Positions 16,356 through 25,062 of a stretch of 60,342 nt of DNA are shown here, piece after piece. The stretch lies in the NCBI GenBank assembly GCA_910583755.1, contig CAJTZO010000013.1:1-60342 (forward strand). Direction: 5' to 3'. Positions within the stretch are counted from its first letter, which is position 1, and every line of letters begins with the position of its first letter. The notes beneath the pieces were generated by a model. That model searched no databases, was not told the DNA's origin, and saw only the letters and a program-made list of their open reading frames with translations. The stretch comes from an uncultured Clostridia bacterium (GTDB lineage: Bacteria; Bacillota; Clostridia; Lachnospirales; Anaerotignaceae). The position numbers and the translations under genes are program-made.

Positions 16356-17672
16356 TTAATGGAATTTTATTTGTCCTTCTATTTCCTCTATTTCTTGTTG
16401 AAAAGAACTATCTTTTTTTAATGTTTTTTCAATTTTAGAAACAGCATAAAGTACTGTGGAATGGTCACGCCCGCCAAATTGTTCCCCTATCTTAGGTAAA
16501 GAAATATCTAATAATTTTCTACAAAGATACATCGCAATTTGTCTTGGAAAAGCAATATTTTTTGTTTTTTTGCTGCCTTGTATCTCTTTGATATCAACAT
16601 TATAATAATTTGCAACCACTTGTTGTATAAAGTTTGCTGTAATTTGAGAATTATCATTTTCACTAAAAATATGTTTTAAGGAAACTTCTGCAGATGCAAC
16701 AGAGATTATTTGGTGTGTTAAAGTAGCATCTGCTACCATACGAGTTAAAGCACCTTCTAATTCTCTAATATTAGAAACAACATTTTTTGCAATAAATGTA
16801 ATCACATCGTTTCCTACTGGTAAATGTTCTGTATCTACTTTTTTACGTAAGATAGCAATTCGTGTTTCATAATCAGGTGGTTGTATATCTGCAATTAATC
16901 CCCATTCAAAACGACTTCTTAAACGGTCTTCTAGTATTTTAATTTCTTTTGGTGGTCTGTCACTAGATATAATAATTTGCTTGCTTGATTCATGTAAAGC
17001 ATTAAATGTATGAAAAAATTCTTCTTGTGTTCCTTCTTTTTTCGAGATAAATTGAATATCATCAATTAATAAAACATCAATATTACGATATTTATTTCGA
17101 AATTCTTCATTTTTATTGTTTTGAATTGCATTAATAAATTCATTCATAAATGTTTCACTTGTAACATATAACACTTTAGAAGAAGGGTTTTGTTCTAAAA
17201 TATAATGTGCGATAGAGTGCATTAAATGTGTTTTTCCAAGCCCAGAATTACCATATAAAAATAAAGGATTATATGCTTTAGCAGGTGCCTTTGCGACCGC
17301 CAAAGAAGCAGCATGTGCCATGCGATTGCTATTGCCAACAACAAAAGAACGAAAAACATAACGAGGATTCAAATTACCCTCTGGAATTGTAGGAATATTA
17401 CTTTTTGATATTGGTAGTAATTCTTCTTCTGTTATAATTTTAATTTCATATTCCTTGTTTGTCGCTTTATTAATCGCGTTACGGATTAAAGAAAGATATC
17501 GTTTTTTTATGGTATCACGATAAAAGGGTTCTTCAATTTGTAAGATAAATGAATTTCCCTCTATTTTATAAGGAATGATAGGTGAAATCCAAGCTTCAAA
17601 ACTAATTGGAGAATTATTTTCTTCTTTTATAATTTCTAAGGCTCTGTTCCAATATTGATTTACTTCATTCAT
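16356..17672 (-). CDS. dnaA: Chromosomal replication initiator DnaA
   Basis: 438 residues. Domain I is the N-terminal ~85 residues. The AAA+ domain has Walker A GNSGLGKTHLMHSI near 143, Walker B VLLIDDIQFISKK, and the arginine-finger region LRSRFEWGLIADI. Domain IV ends with the DNA-binding signature GGRDHSTVLYAVSKIEK. It binds the DnaA boxes on both sides of its own gene and melts the origin. GGGGGAAG lies at good spacing before the ATG. Boxes immediately upstream imply autoregulation. Confidence 0.98.
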   Translation of the reverse strand: MNEVNQYWNRALEIIKEENNSPISFEAWISPIIPYKIEGNSFILQIEEPFYRDTIKKRYLSLIRNAINKATNKEYEIKIITEEELLPISKSNIPTIPEGNLNPRYVFRSFVVGNSNRMAHAASLAVAKAPAKAYNPLFLYGNSGLGKTHLMHSIAHYILEQNPSSKVLYVTSETFMNEFINAIQNNKNEEFRNKYRNIDVLLIDDIQFISKKEGTQEEFFHTFNALHESSKQIIISSDRPPKEIKILEDRLRSRFEWGLIADIQPPDYETRIAILRKKVDTEHLPVGNDVITFIAKNVVSNIRELEGALTRMVADATLTHQIISVASAEVSLKHIFSENDNSQITANFIQQVVANYYNVDIKEIQGSKKTKNIAFPRQIAMYLCRKLLDISLPKIGEQFGGRDHSTVLYAVSKIEKTLKKDSSFQQEIEEIEGQIKFH

Positions 17673-17700
17673 TGTCTTCCCCCTGAATTATTTTATCACC

Positions 17701-17988
17701 TGTGGATAACTTATCAAAATCTGTGGATAACCCGCTAAAATCTGTGGATAACTCTGTGGATAAAATGTGGATAACTTTAAAAAAAAATAAAAAAATAGAA
17801 ATTATCCACAGTATCCACAGATAGGAATCTTCTTTTTTCCACAAGCCTAAAGTATAGTAAAATCAATACTAAAAAAGAAGATTGTGGAAAAAGTGTGGAT
17901 AACTTGCCTACTTATACACAGAGTTATCCACAGTCTTTTTTGGGTTGTGGAAACTGTGGATAACTAAAATTGTAAAAACTGTGGATAA
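17701..17988. other. oriC: oriC, part 1: dense DnaA-box array upstream of dnaA
   Basis: Ten perfect boxes. TGTGGATAA at 17701, 17722, 17743, 17755, 17766, 17894, 17955 and 17980; TTATCCACA at 17802 and 17924. One-mismatch sites lie at 17811 and 17912. The first three boxes are exactly 21 bp apart (two helical turns), the next two 12 and 11 bp. With the dnaA-dnaN boxes this gives a bipartite origin like that of Bacillus. The dnaA promoter must lie within this array. Confidence 0.92.
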
Positions 17989-18076
17989 CTTAGTATAGCA
18001 AAAGAATAAAAAGTTATCAACATGTTCAGAAAAAAACTTTATTTTTCTTTTACTTATTTGTAAATGTAAAAATCTA

Positions 18077-18284
18077 AAGCCTTGAGGGCTAGCCCTTAAA
18101 CTCCTAGTTCTTTCTTCTAAGAAAAAATCAAAGAGCTTTAAGGCGAAACTAGCGTTTCGCTAAAAAAATTGATTTTATAAGGAAAAACGCTAGTTTTTTC
18201 GTGAAAATTTTTTGTCCAACTTTTTTAAAAAAAGTTGGTGGGTGTGAGTGAAACCCACAAAAAAAGACTTTATTGACAGACTGA
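18077..18284 (-). repeat. Multi-palindrome element, copy B (reverse orientation)
   Basis: About 208 bp, the reverse of copies A, C and E, missing the TCAGCTTGTC terminus at its left side. The palindromes TTGAGGGCTAGCCCTTAA, GCGAAACTAGCGTTTCGC and GGAAAAACGCTAGTTTTTTC are clear. Its right end (GACAGACTGA) is followed at once by the hairpin GCTTTC-TTTCAA-GAAAGC. It lies between the origin array and the rpmH promoter. Confidence 0.85.
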
Positions 18285-18323
18285 AGCTTTCTTTCAAGAA
18301 AGCGTGAAAAAAGAATTTTTTTC

Positions 18324-18352
18324 TTGACGTGATTCGTATTTTTTAATATAAT
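18324..18352 (+). promoter_or_regulatory. Promoter for rpmH-rnpA
   Basis: TTGACG (18324-18329), 17-bp spacer, TATAAT (18347-18352), about 55 bp before rpmH. A near-consensus sigma-A promoter of the kind expected for a ribosomal protein gene. Confidence 0.8.
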
Positions 18353-18407
18353 ATCTTCAGTGCTTGCCTGTGTGCAGGAAGTATGGAATAAAAGGAGGTG
18401 CAATTCC

Positions 18408-18542
18408 ATGAAAATGACATTTCAGCCAAAGAAAAGACAAAGAAGTAAAGTACATGGCTTTAGAAAAAGAATGAGTACAGCAAACGGTAGAAGAGTATTA
18501 GCTGCTAGAAGAAAAAAAGGAAGAAAAATATTGTCTGCATAA
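18408..18542 (+). CDS. rpmH: Ribosomal protein L34
   Basis: 44 residues, very basic, family start MKMTFQPKKRQRSKVHGFRK and the conserved MSTANGRRVLAARRKKGRK. Component of the large ribosomal subunit. AAAGGAGGTG precedes the ATG. First gene of the classical rpmH-rnpA-yidD-yidC-khpB cluster next to oriC, read away from the origin. Confidence 0.97.
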   Translation: MKMTFQPKKRQRSKVHGFRKRMSTANGRRVLAARRKKGRKILSA

Positions 18543-18567
18543 TGTTAGAATACCTGCAAGTAGCATG

Positions 18568-18590
18568 AGGCCGCAAATTGTGGCCTTTTA
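18568..18590 (+). terminator. Weak terminator/attenuator hairpin between rpmH and rnpA
   Basis: AGGCC...GGCCT stem (18568-18586) followed by TTTTATT. It would lower rnpA expression relative to rpmH, whose product is needed in far larger amount. An in-operon processing hairpin is the alternative. Confidence 0.55.
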
Positions 18591-18632
18591 TTGTATGTAG
18601 CGTAAATCTTTTTTGAAAGAGGAGATAGAAAA

Positions 18633-18995
18633 GTGAAACACACAGAATCATTAAAAAAGAATTTTCAGTTTCGCTATGTATATAATAAAGGCAAATCATT
18701 AGCAAATCGTCATTTAGTAATGTATGTTGTAAAAACAGGCAAGCAAATCAATCATATTGGTATTTCTGTTAGTAAAAAAGTAGGAAAAAGTGTAGTACGT
18801 TCTCGTGTCACCAGATTAATACGAGAAAGTTATCGTTTGAGTGAAAAAGAGATTGCAAAAGGATATGATATTGTAGTGATTGCACGTGTTTTTGCAAATG
18901 GCGCTTCTTTTCAAGAAATAGACCATTCCCTAAAACATTTGTTAAAAAAGCATAATTTATTATTAAAGGCAGCGGAAAAGGAAGAAGAAAAATGA
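18633..18995 (+). CDS. rnpA: Ribonuclease P protein component
   Basis: 120 residues. The basic RNase P protein that assists the RNA subunit in maturing tRNA 5' ends. Family features are LKKNFQFRYVYNKGKSLANRH near the N-terminus, VSKKVGKSVVRSRVTRLIRESYR (the RNR-like helix) and the C-terminal hydrophobic YDIVVIAR. The start is GTG with AGAGGAGATAG upstream. Its stop overlaps the yidD start (ATGA). Confidence 0.95.
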   Translation: MKHTESLKKNFQFRYVYNKGKSLANRHLVMYVVKTGKQINHIGISVSKKVGKSVVRSRVTRLIRESYRLSEKEIAKGYDIVVIARVFANGASFQEIDHSLKHLLKKHNLLLKAAEKEEEK

Positions 18996-19225
18996 GTTTG
19001 CAAAAACTGTGTTTAGGACTGATTAGATTTTATCAAATGGCAATTTCTCCTTATATTGGTCCGCATTGCCGTTTTACACCAACTTGTTCTGAATATGCTT
19101 TTATTGCAATTCGTCGCTTTGGGGCTTTGAAAGGAATCTATATTGCAATCAAGCGTTTGTTAAAATGTCACCCTTTTCATAAGGGAGGGTATGACCCTGT
19201 TCCAGAAAAAAAGAATAAAAATTGA
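18992..19225 (+). CDS. yidD: Membrane protein insertion efficiency factor YidD
   Basis: 77 residues. Family pattern: GLIRFYQMAISPYIGPHCRFTPTCSEYA with the two conserved cysteines, then GALKGIYIAIKRLLKCHPFHKGGYDPVP. An amphipathic membrane-associated helper of YidC. The start codon overlaps the rnpA stop in ATGA, indicating translational coupling. Confidence 0.95.
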   Translation: MSLQKLCLGLIRFYQMAISPYIGPHCRFTPTCSEYAFIAIRRFGALKGIYIAIKRLLKCHPFHKGGYDPVPEKKNKN

Positions 19226-19276
19226 ACTTTATTTCGAATTATTCGGTATATTGCTTCTCACTAAGGAGGAAAAACT

Positions 19277-20338
19277 GTGTTTCAGTCATTTGTAGATGCT
19301 GGTGTGTTGCTAGCATTGAGAAAACCTAATTTTATTTTTGGCGCGATTGCTAATATTTTAGGGATTATTTATAATGCTTTATTTCAATTTATTTATGGCA
19401 TTTCTACAAACGGTAGTTTAGGAATTGCTATTATCTTATTTACTATTATTGTAAAATTCATTTTGTTTCCTTTGATGATTAGGCAGCAACGTTCATCTTT
19501 TAAATTGCAACAGTTGCAGCCAGAAATGAATAAAATCAGGGCAAAATATAAAGATAAAAAAGACCAGCTTTCACAGCAAAAAATGGCTGTCGAATTGCAG
19601 GAATTTCAGAAAAAAAATGGAATTAGTATGTTAGGTGGATGTTTGCCTTTATTGATACAATTACCCATATTGTATGCATTGTTTTATATTTTTCAGCAAG
19701 CCTATTTATATGTTGATGTAATTGCACAAAATTATACAGAAATTACAAATGTATTAAATAGTGCACCAGAAGCTGTTCGTACAACAGTATTTCAACCATA
19801 TATGGAATTTTGGCAAAGTGATATGTTGACAAAAGCCTTAGAAGGCTTTGCAAAAGCAGGTTATGATGCAAATATGATACAAAATTTTGCATTAATAGAT
19901 AGTTTTAAGCCTGCCGATTGGACTTATGTATTGGATACATTGGGAGAGAATATTAAAAATTTACCAGAACTATTACAACAAAAAAATGAAATTGAAATGT
20001 TTTTAGGTGTCTCATTGATTAATAATCCTGGTTTATCTTTCCCGGGCATTTTAATACCAATTTTGGCGGCAGCTACGACATGGGGACAGTCCAAAATTAT
20101 GCAGCAATTAACCAATAATACGACAGACCCAAATGACCCAGCTGCAGCAATGACAAATTCTATGACAAACACCATGTTATATGTTATGCCAGTAATGATG
20201 GGGGTTATGACTATTAGTGTACCAGCAGCTTTAGGACTTTATTGGGTGGTGAGTAATTTAATTTCTATTGTACAGCAATTATTGTTAAAGAAGTATTTCA
20301 GAAAGAAATTTGAAGGGGAGGCACAGCAAAATGGATAA
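19277..20338 (+). CDS. yidC: Membrane protein insertase YidC/OxaA
   Basis: 353 residues. Five-helix core of the YidC/Oxa1 family: first helix GIIYNALFQFIYG, the cytosolic hairpin rich in K/Q with LQPEMNKIRAKYKDKKDQ, and the hydrophobic CLPLLIQLPILYALFYIFQQ. A ~90-residue extracytoplasmic stretch follows and the last helices read MPVMMGVMTISVPAALGLYWVVSN. No lipobox cysteine is seen near the N-terminus, unlike Bacillus SpoIIIJ. GTG start with AAGGAGGAAAAACT upstream. It overlaps khpB by 8 bp. Confidence 0.93.
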   Translation: MFQSFVDAGVLLALRKPNFIFGAIANILGIIYNALFQFIYGISTNGSLGIAIILFTIIVKFILFPLMIRQQRSSFKLQQLQPEMNKIRAKYKDKKDQLSQQKMAVELQEFQKKNGISMLGGCLPLLIQLPILYALFYIFQQAYLYVDVIAQNYTEITNVLNSAPEAVRTTVFQPYMEFWQSDMLTKALEGFAKAGYDANMIQNFALIDSFKPADWTYVLDTLGENIKNLPELLQQKNEIEMFLGVSLINNPGLSFPGILIPILAAATTWGQSKIMQQLTNNTTDPNDPAAAMTNSMTNTMLYVMPVMMGVMTISVPAALGLYWVVSNLISIVQQLLLKKYFRKKFEGEAQQNG

Positions 20339-20948
20339 AATAACAAAGAGTGGAAAAACGGTTGATGATGCATTGCAGGAAGCTTTAAAAGAACTTCACG
20401 CCTCCAAAGATGAAGTAGAAGTAACTGTAATTGATGAAGGTGCAAGAGGTTTTTTAGGAATGTTTGGGGCAAAAGATGCAGTCATACAAGTTGTTAAAAA
20501 ATTTAATCCAGAAAAAATTGCTGTTACTTTTTTACAAGAAATGTTTCAGGCTATGGGGATACAGGTTTCTATTGAAACACAATTAAAAGATAAACAACTT
20601 TCGATTGAATTAAGTGGGGAGGAAATGGGAGTTTTAATTGGTAAAAGAGGACAAACTTTGGATTCCTTACAATATTTAGTAAGTCTTGTTGTTAACAAAG
20701 GAAACTCTCCCTATGTTAGTATTTTGTTAGATACAGAAAATTATCGCCAAAGGAGAAAGGAAACCTTAGAAAGTTTAGCTTATAATTTGGCAAAAAAAGT
20801 AAAACAGACCAAAAAAAATGTTGTTTTAGAGCCTATGAATCCATATGAAAGAAGAATTATCCATTCTTCTTTGCAAAATGACCGCTATGTAACAACTTAT
20901 AGTGAAGGAGAAGAACCTTATCGTAATGTAGTTATTACTTTGAAATAA
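20331..20948 (+). CDS. khpB: RNA-binding protein KhpB (Jag/EloR)
   Basis: 205 residues in three parts: Jag N-terminal domain (KSGKTVDDALQEALKEL, EVTVIDEGARGFLGMFGAK), KH domain (LIGKRGQTLDSLQYLVSLV) and R3H domain (ETLESLAYNLAKKVK, PMNPYERRIIHSSLQ). Binds RNA and in related bacteria affects cell elongation and sporulation. The ATG at 20331 lies within the end of yidC and has GGGGAGG upstream. Confidence 0.93.
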   Translation: MDKITKSGKTVDDALQEALKELHASKDEVEVTVIDEGARGFLGMFGAKDAVIQVVKKFNPEKIAVTFLQEMFQAMGIQVSIETQLKDKQLSIELSGEEMGVLIGKRGQTLDSLQYLVSLVVNKGNSPYVSILLDTENYRQRRKETLESLAYNLAKKVKQTKKNVVLEPMNPYERRIIHSSLQNDRYVTTYSEGEEPYRNVVITLK

Positions 20949-21070
20949 AAGAAGCTTAATTGCAAAGGAAAATGTTAAGTTTTTAAATATTCAATGTTAA
21001 ACAGATATTTGGAAAATATAAAAATCTTAGAAGGCTGTATAAAAATATAATATTGATATAAGGAAGTATT

Positions 21071-21104
21071 GGGGAAACTTTTTTTATTTATAAAAAGTTT
21101 CCCC
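21071..21104. repeat. Strong inverted repeat between khpB and mnmE
   Basis: GGGGAAACTTTTT / AAAAAGTTTCCCC, a 13-bp perfect stem with 8-nt loop. No T-run follows on the plus strand, so it may be an mRNA end or a processing structure rather than a typical terminator. The rest of 20949-21229 shows nothing else. Confidence 0.5.
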
Positions 21105-21229
21105 AAGCCCTTTCAAAAACATACTTGTACCAATGGAAAAGAAATAAAGACAACATTTTTCTAGTTTCAAACGTAATAACAGGAAGTTTTTTGTCAGATT
21201 TTTTTTAAAGTTTGTAGAGAGGATGCATT

Positions 21230-22603
21230 GTGATGAAATCAGTAAATTTAGAAGATACAATTGCTGCAATTTCTACAGGAGGTGTCGGTGGAATTGGTAT
21301 TGTGCGTATCAGTGGAGAAGATAGCATTTCTATTGTAAATCAACTATTTCAATCAAAAAACAAAATTTCTTTGCTAGATAAAAAAAGTCATACTTTATCC
21401 TATGGATATATCGTAGATAATAAGAATGTAGTTGATGAAGTTTTAGTTAGTGTTATGAAGGCGCCTAACACCTATACCAAAGAAGATATTGTGGAAATCA
21501 ATTGTCATGGTGGAATGCTTGTCTTACAAAAAGTATTAGAATTGGTATTAAATTATGGAGCACGTTTAGCAGAACCAGGAGAATTTACTAAAAGAAGTTT
21601 TTTAAATGGTAGAATCGACTTGTCACAAGCAGAAGCAGTAATTGATTTGATACAATCTAAAACGGATATTGCAAGACAGTCAGCAGTAAATCAGTTAGGT
21701 GGTAGATTACAAAAAAAAGTAAGTGAAATGCGTTCTAAATTATTGGATATGATTGCGTCTATAGAAGCAGTGATTGACTATCCAGAGCATGATATAGAGG
21801 AAGATACCTATGATAGTATGAAATATAAAACAATAGCATTGATAGAAGAAATGGAAGAACTTTTAAAAAATGCAGATAAGGGTAAAATCATAAGAGAAGG
21901 AATCCAAACAGTCATTATAGGAAAGCCCAATGTGGGAAAGTCTTCTCTTTTAAATTGGCTTTTGGAGGAAGAAAGAGCGATTGTAACAGATATTCCCGGT
22001 ACTACAAGAGATACAGTAGAAGAATATGTAAATATAGAAGGAATCCCAATGAAGATAGTAGATACTGCTGGAATTCATGAAACAGGTGACCTTGTAGAAA
22101 AAATTGGTGTAGAAAAGTCAAAAAATTATGCAGAAAAGGCGGACTTACTTTTAATTTTATTAGATGCTTCTTGTCCTTTAGAACAAGAAGACAAGCAAAT
22201 ATTAGCCTTTGCACAAAACAAAAAAGCAATAATACTTTTAAATAAAATAGATTTAGAGCAAAAGATAACAGAAGATATGTTTCAAGGGGAAAACATTATT
22301 TCTATCTCTGTAAAGAAAAATATTGGATTTGATAAATTAATACAACAGTTAAAAAAACTATTTTTTGAAGGGGAAATTCATGCTGAATATGGTATACTTG
22401 GGAATGTACGTCATAGAAATGCTTTATATCAGGCAAAAGAAGCTATGAACAGAGCATTGATAACAATTACAACACGAATGCCAGAGGATTTTATTTCTAT
22501 GGATTTACAAGAAGCAAATATTGCTTTAGGGGAAATTACAGGTGATACTGTAGATGAAGAAATTATAGATAGAATTTTTACAAAATTTTGTTTAGGAAAG
22601 TAA
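21230..22603 (+). CDS. mnmE: tRNA modification GTPase MnmE
   Basis: 457 residues. N-terminal tetrahydrofolate-binding domain (DTIAAISTGGVGGIGIVRISG), helical domain, and an inserted G domain with GKPNVGKSSLLNWL, TTRDTVEE, DTAG and NKID. The C-terminal FCLGK motif carries the catalytic cysteine. With MnmG it makes the 5-carboxymethylaminomethyl group on wobble uridine. GAGAGG lies 7 nt before a GTG (21230) and 10 nt before the next codon, ATG (21233); either may start. Confidence 0.96.
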   Translation: MMKSVNLEDTIAAISTGGVGGIGIVRISGEDSISIVNQLFQSKNKISLLDKKSHTLSYGYIVDNKNVVDEVLVSVMKAPNTYTKEDIVEINCHGGMLVLQKVLELVLNYGARLAEPGEFTKRSFLNGRIDLSQAEAVIDLIQSKTDIARQSAVNQLGGRLQKKVSEMRSKLLDMIASIEAVIDYPEHDIEEDTYDSMKYKTIALIEEMEELLKNADKGKIIREGIQTVIIGKPNVGKSSLLNWLLEEERAIVTDIPGTTRDTVEEYVNIEGIPMKIVDTAGIHETGDLVEKIGVEKSKNYAEKADLLLILLDASCPLEQEDKQILAFAQNKKAIILLNKIDLEQKITEDMFQGENIISISVKKNIGFDKLIQQLKKLFFEGEIHAEYGILGNVRHRNALYQAKEAMNRALITITTRMPEDFISMDLQEANIALGEITGDTVDEEIIDRIFTKFCLGK

Positions 22604-22623
22604 CTTCCTTTCTGCAAAGAAAG

Positions 22624-22844
22624 TTGGTCTGTCAGTCAAGTCTTTTTTTGTGGGTTTCATCCACACCTACCAACTTTTTTAAAAAAAGTTGGACAAAAAA
22701 ATTATAAGGAAAAACTAGTGTTTTTCCTTATAAAATCAATCTTTTTAGCGAAACGCTAGTTTCGCATTAAGGTTCTTTGCTTCTTTCTTTCAAGAAAGAA
22801 TTAGGAGTTTGAGGGCTAGCCCTCAAGGTTTTTTGACAAGCTGA
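22624..22844 (+). repeat. Multi-palindrome element, copy C (best preserved palindromes)
   Basis: 221 bp between direct repeats CTTCCTTTCTGCAAAGAAAG (22604-22623) and CTTCCTTTCTGAAAAGAAAG (22845-22864), 19 of 20 identical. Inner palindromes include GGAAAAACTAGTGTTTTTCC, GCGAAACGCTAGTTTCGC and TTGAGGGCTAGCCCTCAA. A further hairpin CTTTC-TTTCAA-GAAAG sits at 22784-22799. The left direct repeat starts at the first base after the mnmE stop codon. Confidence 0.9.
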
Positions 22845-23037
22845 CTTCCTTTCTGAAAAGAAAGCAAAAAATTTTTGTGCAAAATGAGTGTTTCGCTACG
22901 GAATGTTGAACTTAAATAACTGTTACAGTTGAACAACAACAAAACATCACCAATTAAAATTTAGAATTTGTTCTATTAGCAAAAGATAAAGTTTTTGGTT
23001 AAGTTAGCTGGTAGGGTTTTAAAGAAGGATGATAATT

Positions 23038-24915
23038 ATGATAAATAAGATAGATATAGCAGTGGTAGGTGGAGGTCATGCTGGCTGTGAAGCAGCCCTT
23101 GCAGCTGCTCGTATGGGCATGAAAACCGTTTTATTTGCCATTAGTTTGGATAGTATTGCGATGATGCCCTGCAATCCAAGCATTGGTGGAAGTTCAAAAG
23201 GGCATCTTGTGAAAGAGATTGATGCGCTTGGCGGTGAAATGGGTAAAAATATTGATAAAACCTATATACAAACAAAAATGCTAAATACTGGAAAAGGACC
23301 AGCGGTATATTCTTTGCGTGCTCAAGCAGATAAAGTACGTTATCAGGCAGAAATGAAGCATACTTTGGAAAAAACAGAAAATTTGCATATCCGACAAGAT
23401 GAAATTGTAGAAATATTAGTAGAAGATGGTAGGATAAAAGGAGTTAAAACAAATGGTAATATCATTTATGAATGTAAAGCAGTGATACTTTGTACAGGTA
23501 CCTATTTAAAGGCACGTTGTCTTTGTGGAGATACTATTATAGAATGTGGTCCAAACCATTTGATGGCAGCTACCAAATTAAGCCAATGCTTAAAAGATTT
23601 AGGAATTACTTTATATCGTTTTAAAACAGGTACACCAGCTCGTATGAATAAAAATTCAATAGATTTTTCCAAAATGCAGCCACAGTATGGTGATGAGAAT
23701 ATTGTACCATTTTCTTTTGAAAATACACCAGAGGGAATAAAAAGAAAACAAGTACTTTGTTGGCTTACCTATACAAATGAGGAAACCCATAAAGTAATCC
23801 GAGATAATCTACACCGCTCTCCCATGTATTCTGGTGTAATTGAAGGGACAGGTCCTAGATATTGTCCTTCTATAGAAGATAAAGTAGTACGTTTTGCAGA
23901 TAAACAAAGACATCAACTTTTTGTAGAACCGGAAGGAGAAGGAACAGAGGAAATGTATATACAAGGGATGTCGTCCTCTCTGCCGGAAGATGTACAAGTT
24001 GCGATGTATCGAACCATTCCCGGACTGGAGCATTGCGAAATAACTAGAAATGCTTATGCTATAGAGTATGATTGTATTGATGCAACACAATTAAAAATGA
24101 ATTTAGAATTTAAAAAGATAAAAGGATTATTTAGTGCTGGACAATTTAATGGTAGCTCTGGATATGAAGAAGCAGCAGCACAGGGGCTAATTGGTGGTAT
24201 TAATGCAGTAAAATATATTAAAAATGAACCACCAGTGATATTAAAGCGTTCAGAGGCATATATTGGTGTATTAATTGATGACTTGGTAACAAAAGGAACC
24301 AAGGAACCTTATCGTATGATGACCTCACGTGCAGAATATAGATTGTTGTTAAGACAAGATAATGCGGACCAAAGATTAACCCCTTTGGGGTATGCCTTAG
24401 GATTAATTTCACAAGAAAGATATGATACACTTTTGAAAAAACAAGAAAAAATAGCAGAGGAAATCAAGAGGGTATCTTCCATTGTGGTTGCACCATCTAG
24501 GGAGACACAGTTACTGTTAGAAAAATATGGTAGTACACCGATTCATACAGGAGTACGTCTTTCTGAATTAATAAAACGTCCAGAATTAGATTATGAAAAG
24601 CTTTCCATATTAGATACAGAGCGCTTAGCCTTGCCATTTGATATCAAAGAACAGGTTAATATCCAAATTAAATATGAGGGATATATTAAACAGCAAAAAA
24701 AGCAAGTAGAACAGTTTCAAAAAATGGAAAATAAATTGTTGCCGGAAGATTTAGATTATAACACTATCAAAGGATTACGAATTGAAGCACAGCAAAAATT
24801 GAATGCAATAAGACCGATTTCTTTAGGACATGCTTCCCGGATTACAGGTGTTTCTCCAGCAGATTTATCTGTTCTTTTGATTTATATGGAACAACAAAAA
24901 AGAAAAAAAACTTAA
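23038..24915 (+). CDS. mnmG: tRNA uridine 5-carboxymethylaminomethyl modification enzyme MnmG (GidA)
   Basis: 625 residues. FAD-binding GGGHAGCEAALAAARMG at the N-terminus, then PCNPSIGGSSKGHLVKEIDALGG, the GPRYCPSIEDKVVRF segment, and FSAGQFNGSSGYEEAAAQG. It is MnmE's partner. The ATG at 23038 is chosen since AAGAAGG ends 9 nt before it, while the ATG at 23029 overlaps that ribosome site. An element copy and relics fill the 430 bp separating it from mnmE. Confidence 0.96.
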   Translation: MINKIDIAVVGGGHAGCEAALAAARMGMKTVLFAISLDSIAMMPCNPSIGGSSKGHLVKEIDALGGEMGKNIDKTYIQTKMLNTGKGPAVYSLRAQADKVRYQAEMKHTLEKTENLHIRQDEIVEILVEDGRIKGVKTNGNIIYECKAVILCTGTYLKARCLCGDTIIECGPNHLMAATKLSQCLKDLGITLYRFKTGTPARMNKNSIDFSKMQPQYGDENIVPFSFENTPEGIKRKQVLCWLTYTNEETHKVIRDNLHRSPMYSGVIEGTGPRYCPSIEDKVVRFADKQRHQLFVEPEGEGTEEMYIQGMSSSLPEDVQVAMYRTIPGLEHCEITRNAYAIEYDCIDATQLKMNLEFKKIKGLFSAGQFNGSSGYEEAAAQGLIGGINAVKYIKNEPPVILKRSEAYIGVLIDDLVTKGTKEPYRMMTSRAEYRLLLRQDNADQRLTPLGYALGLISQERYDTLLKKQEKIAEEIKRVSSIVVAPSRETQLLLEKYGSTPIHTGVRLSELIKRPELDYEKLSILDTERLALPFDIKEQVNIQIKYEGYIKQQKKQVEQFQKMENKLLPEDLDYNTIKGLRIEAQQKLNAIRPISLGHASRITGVSPADLSVLLIYMEQQKRKKT

Positions 24916-25020
24916 ACATTACCCTTAAACTTTTACTTTCTTTTTTAAAAAAACGAAAGAATATTAATGCTAAAATGTTAGTTGAAGGATGCGTATTAGA
25001 AAACATACAAGAAAGGAGAT

Positions 25021-25051
25021 ACAAAAAACCGCCTTTTTATAAGTTTTTTGT
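25021..25051 (+). promoter_or_regulatory. Hairpin between Shine-Dalgarno and start of rsmG
   Basis: Inverted repeat ACAAAAAAC (25021-25029) / GTTTTTTGT (25043-25051), 9 bp, loop of 13. The ribosome site GAAAGGAGAT ends at 25020, touching the left arm; the TTG start is 11 nt after the right arm. Without the fold the ribosome site is about 42 nt from the start. Confidence 0.5.
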
Positions 25052-25062
25052 AACAGATTAAT

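Noticed and set aside
17701..17988. Possible CRISPR-like direct repeats upstream of dnaA
   Set aside because: The repeat is the 9-bp DnaA box in both orientations with irregular spacing; it is the origin.
18149..18409. 86-residue minus-strand frame before rpmH
   Set aside because: It runs through element copy B and the rpmH promoter, against the surrounding genes, and has no ribosome site.
21071..21104. Intrinsic terminator of the rpmH-khpB operon
   Set aside because: The stem is strong but no T-run follows on the plus strand, so it is listed only as an inverted repeat.
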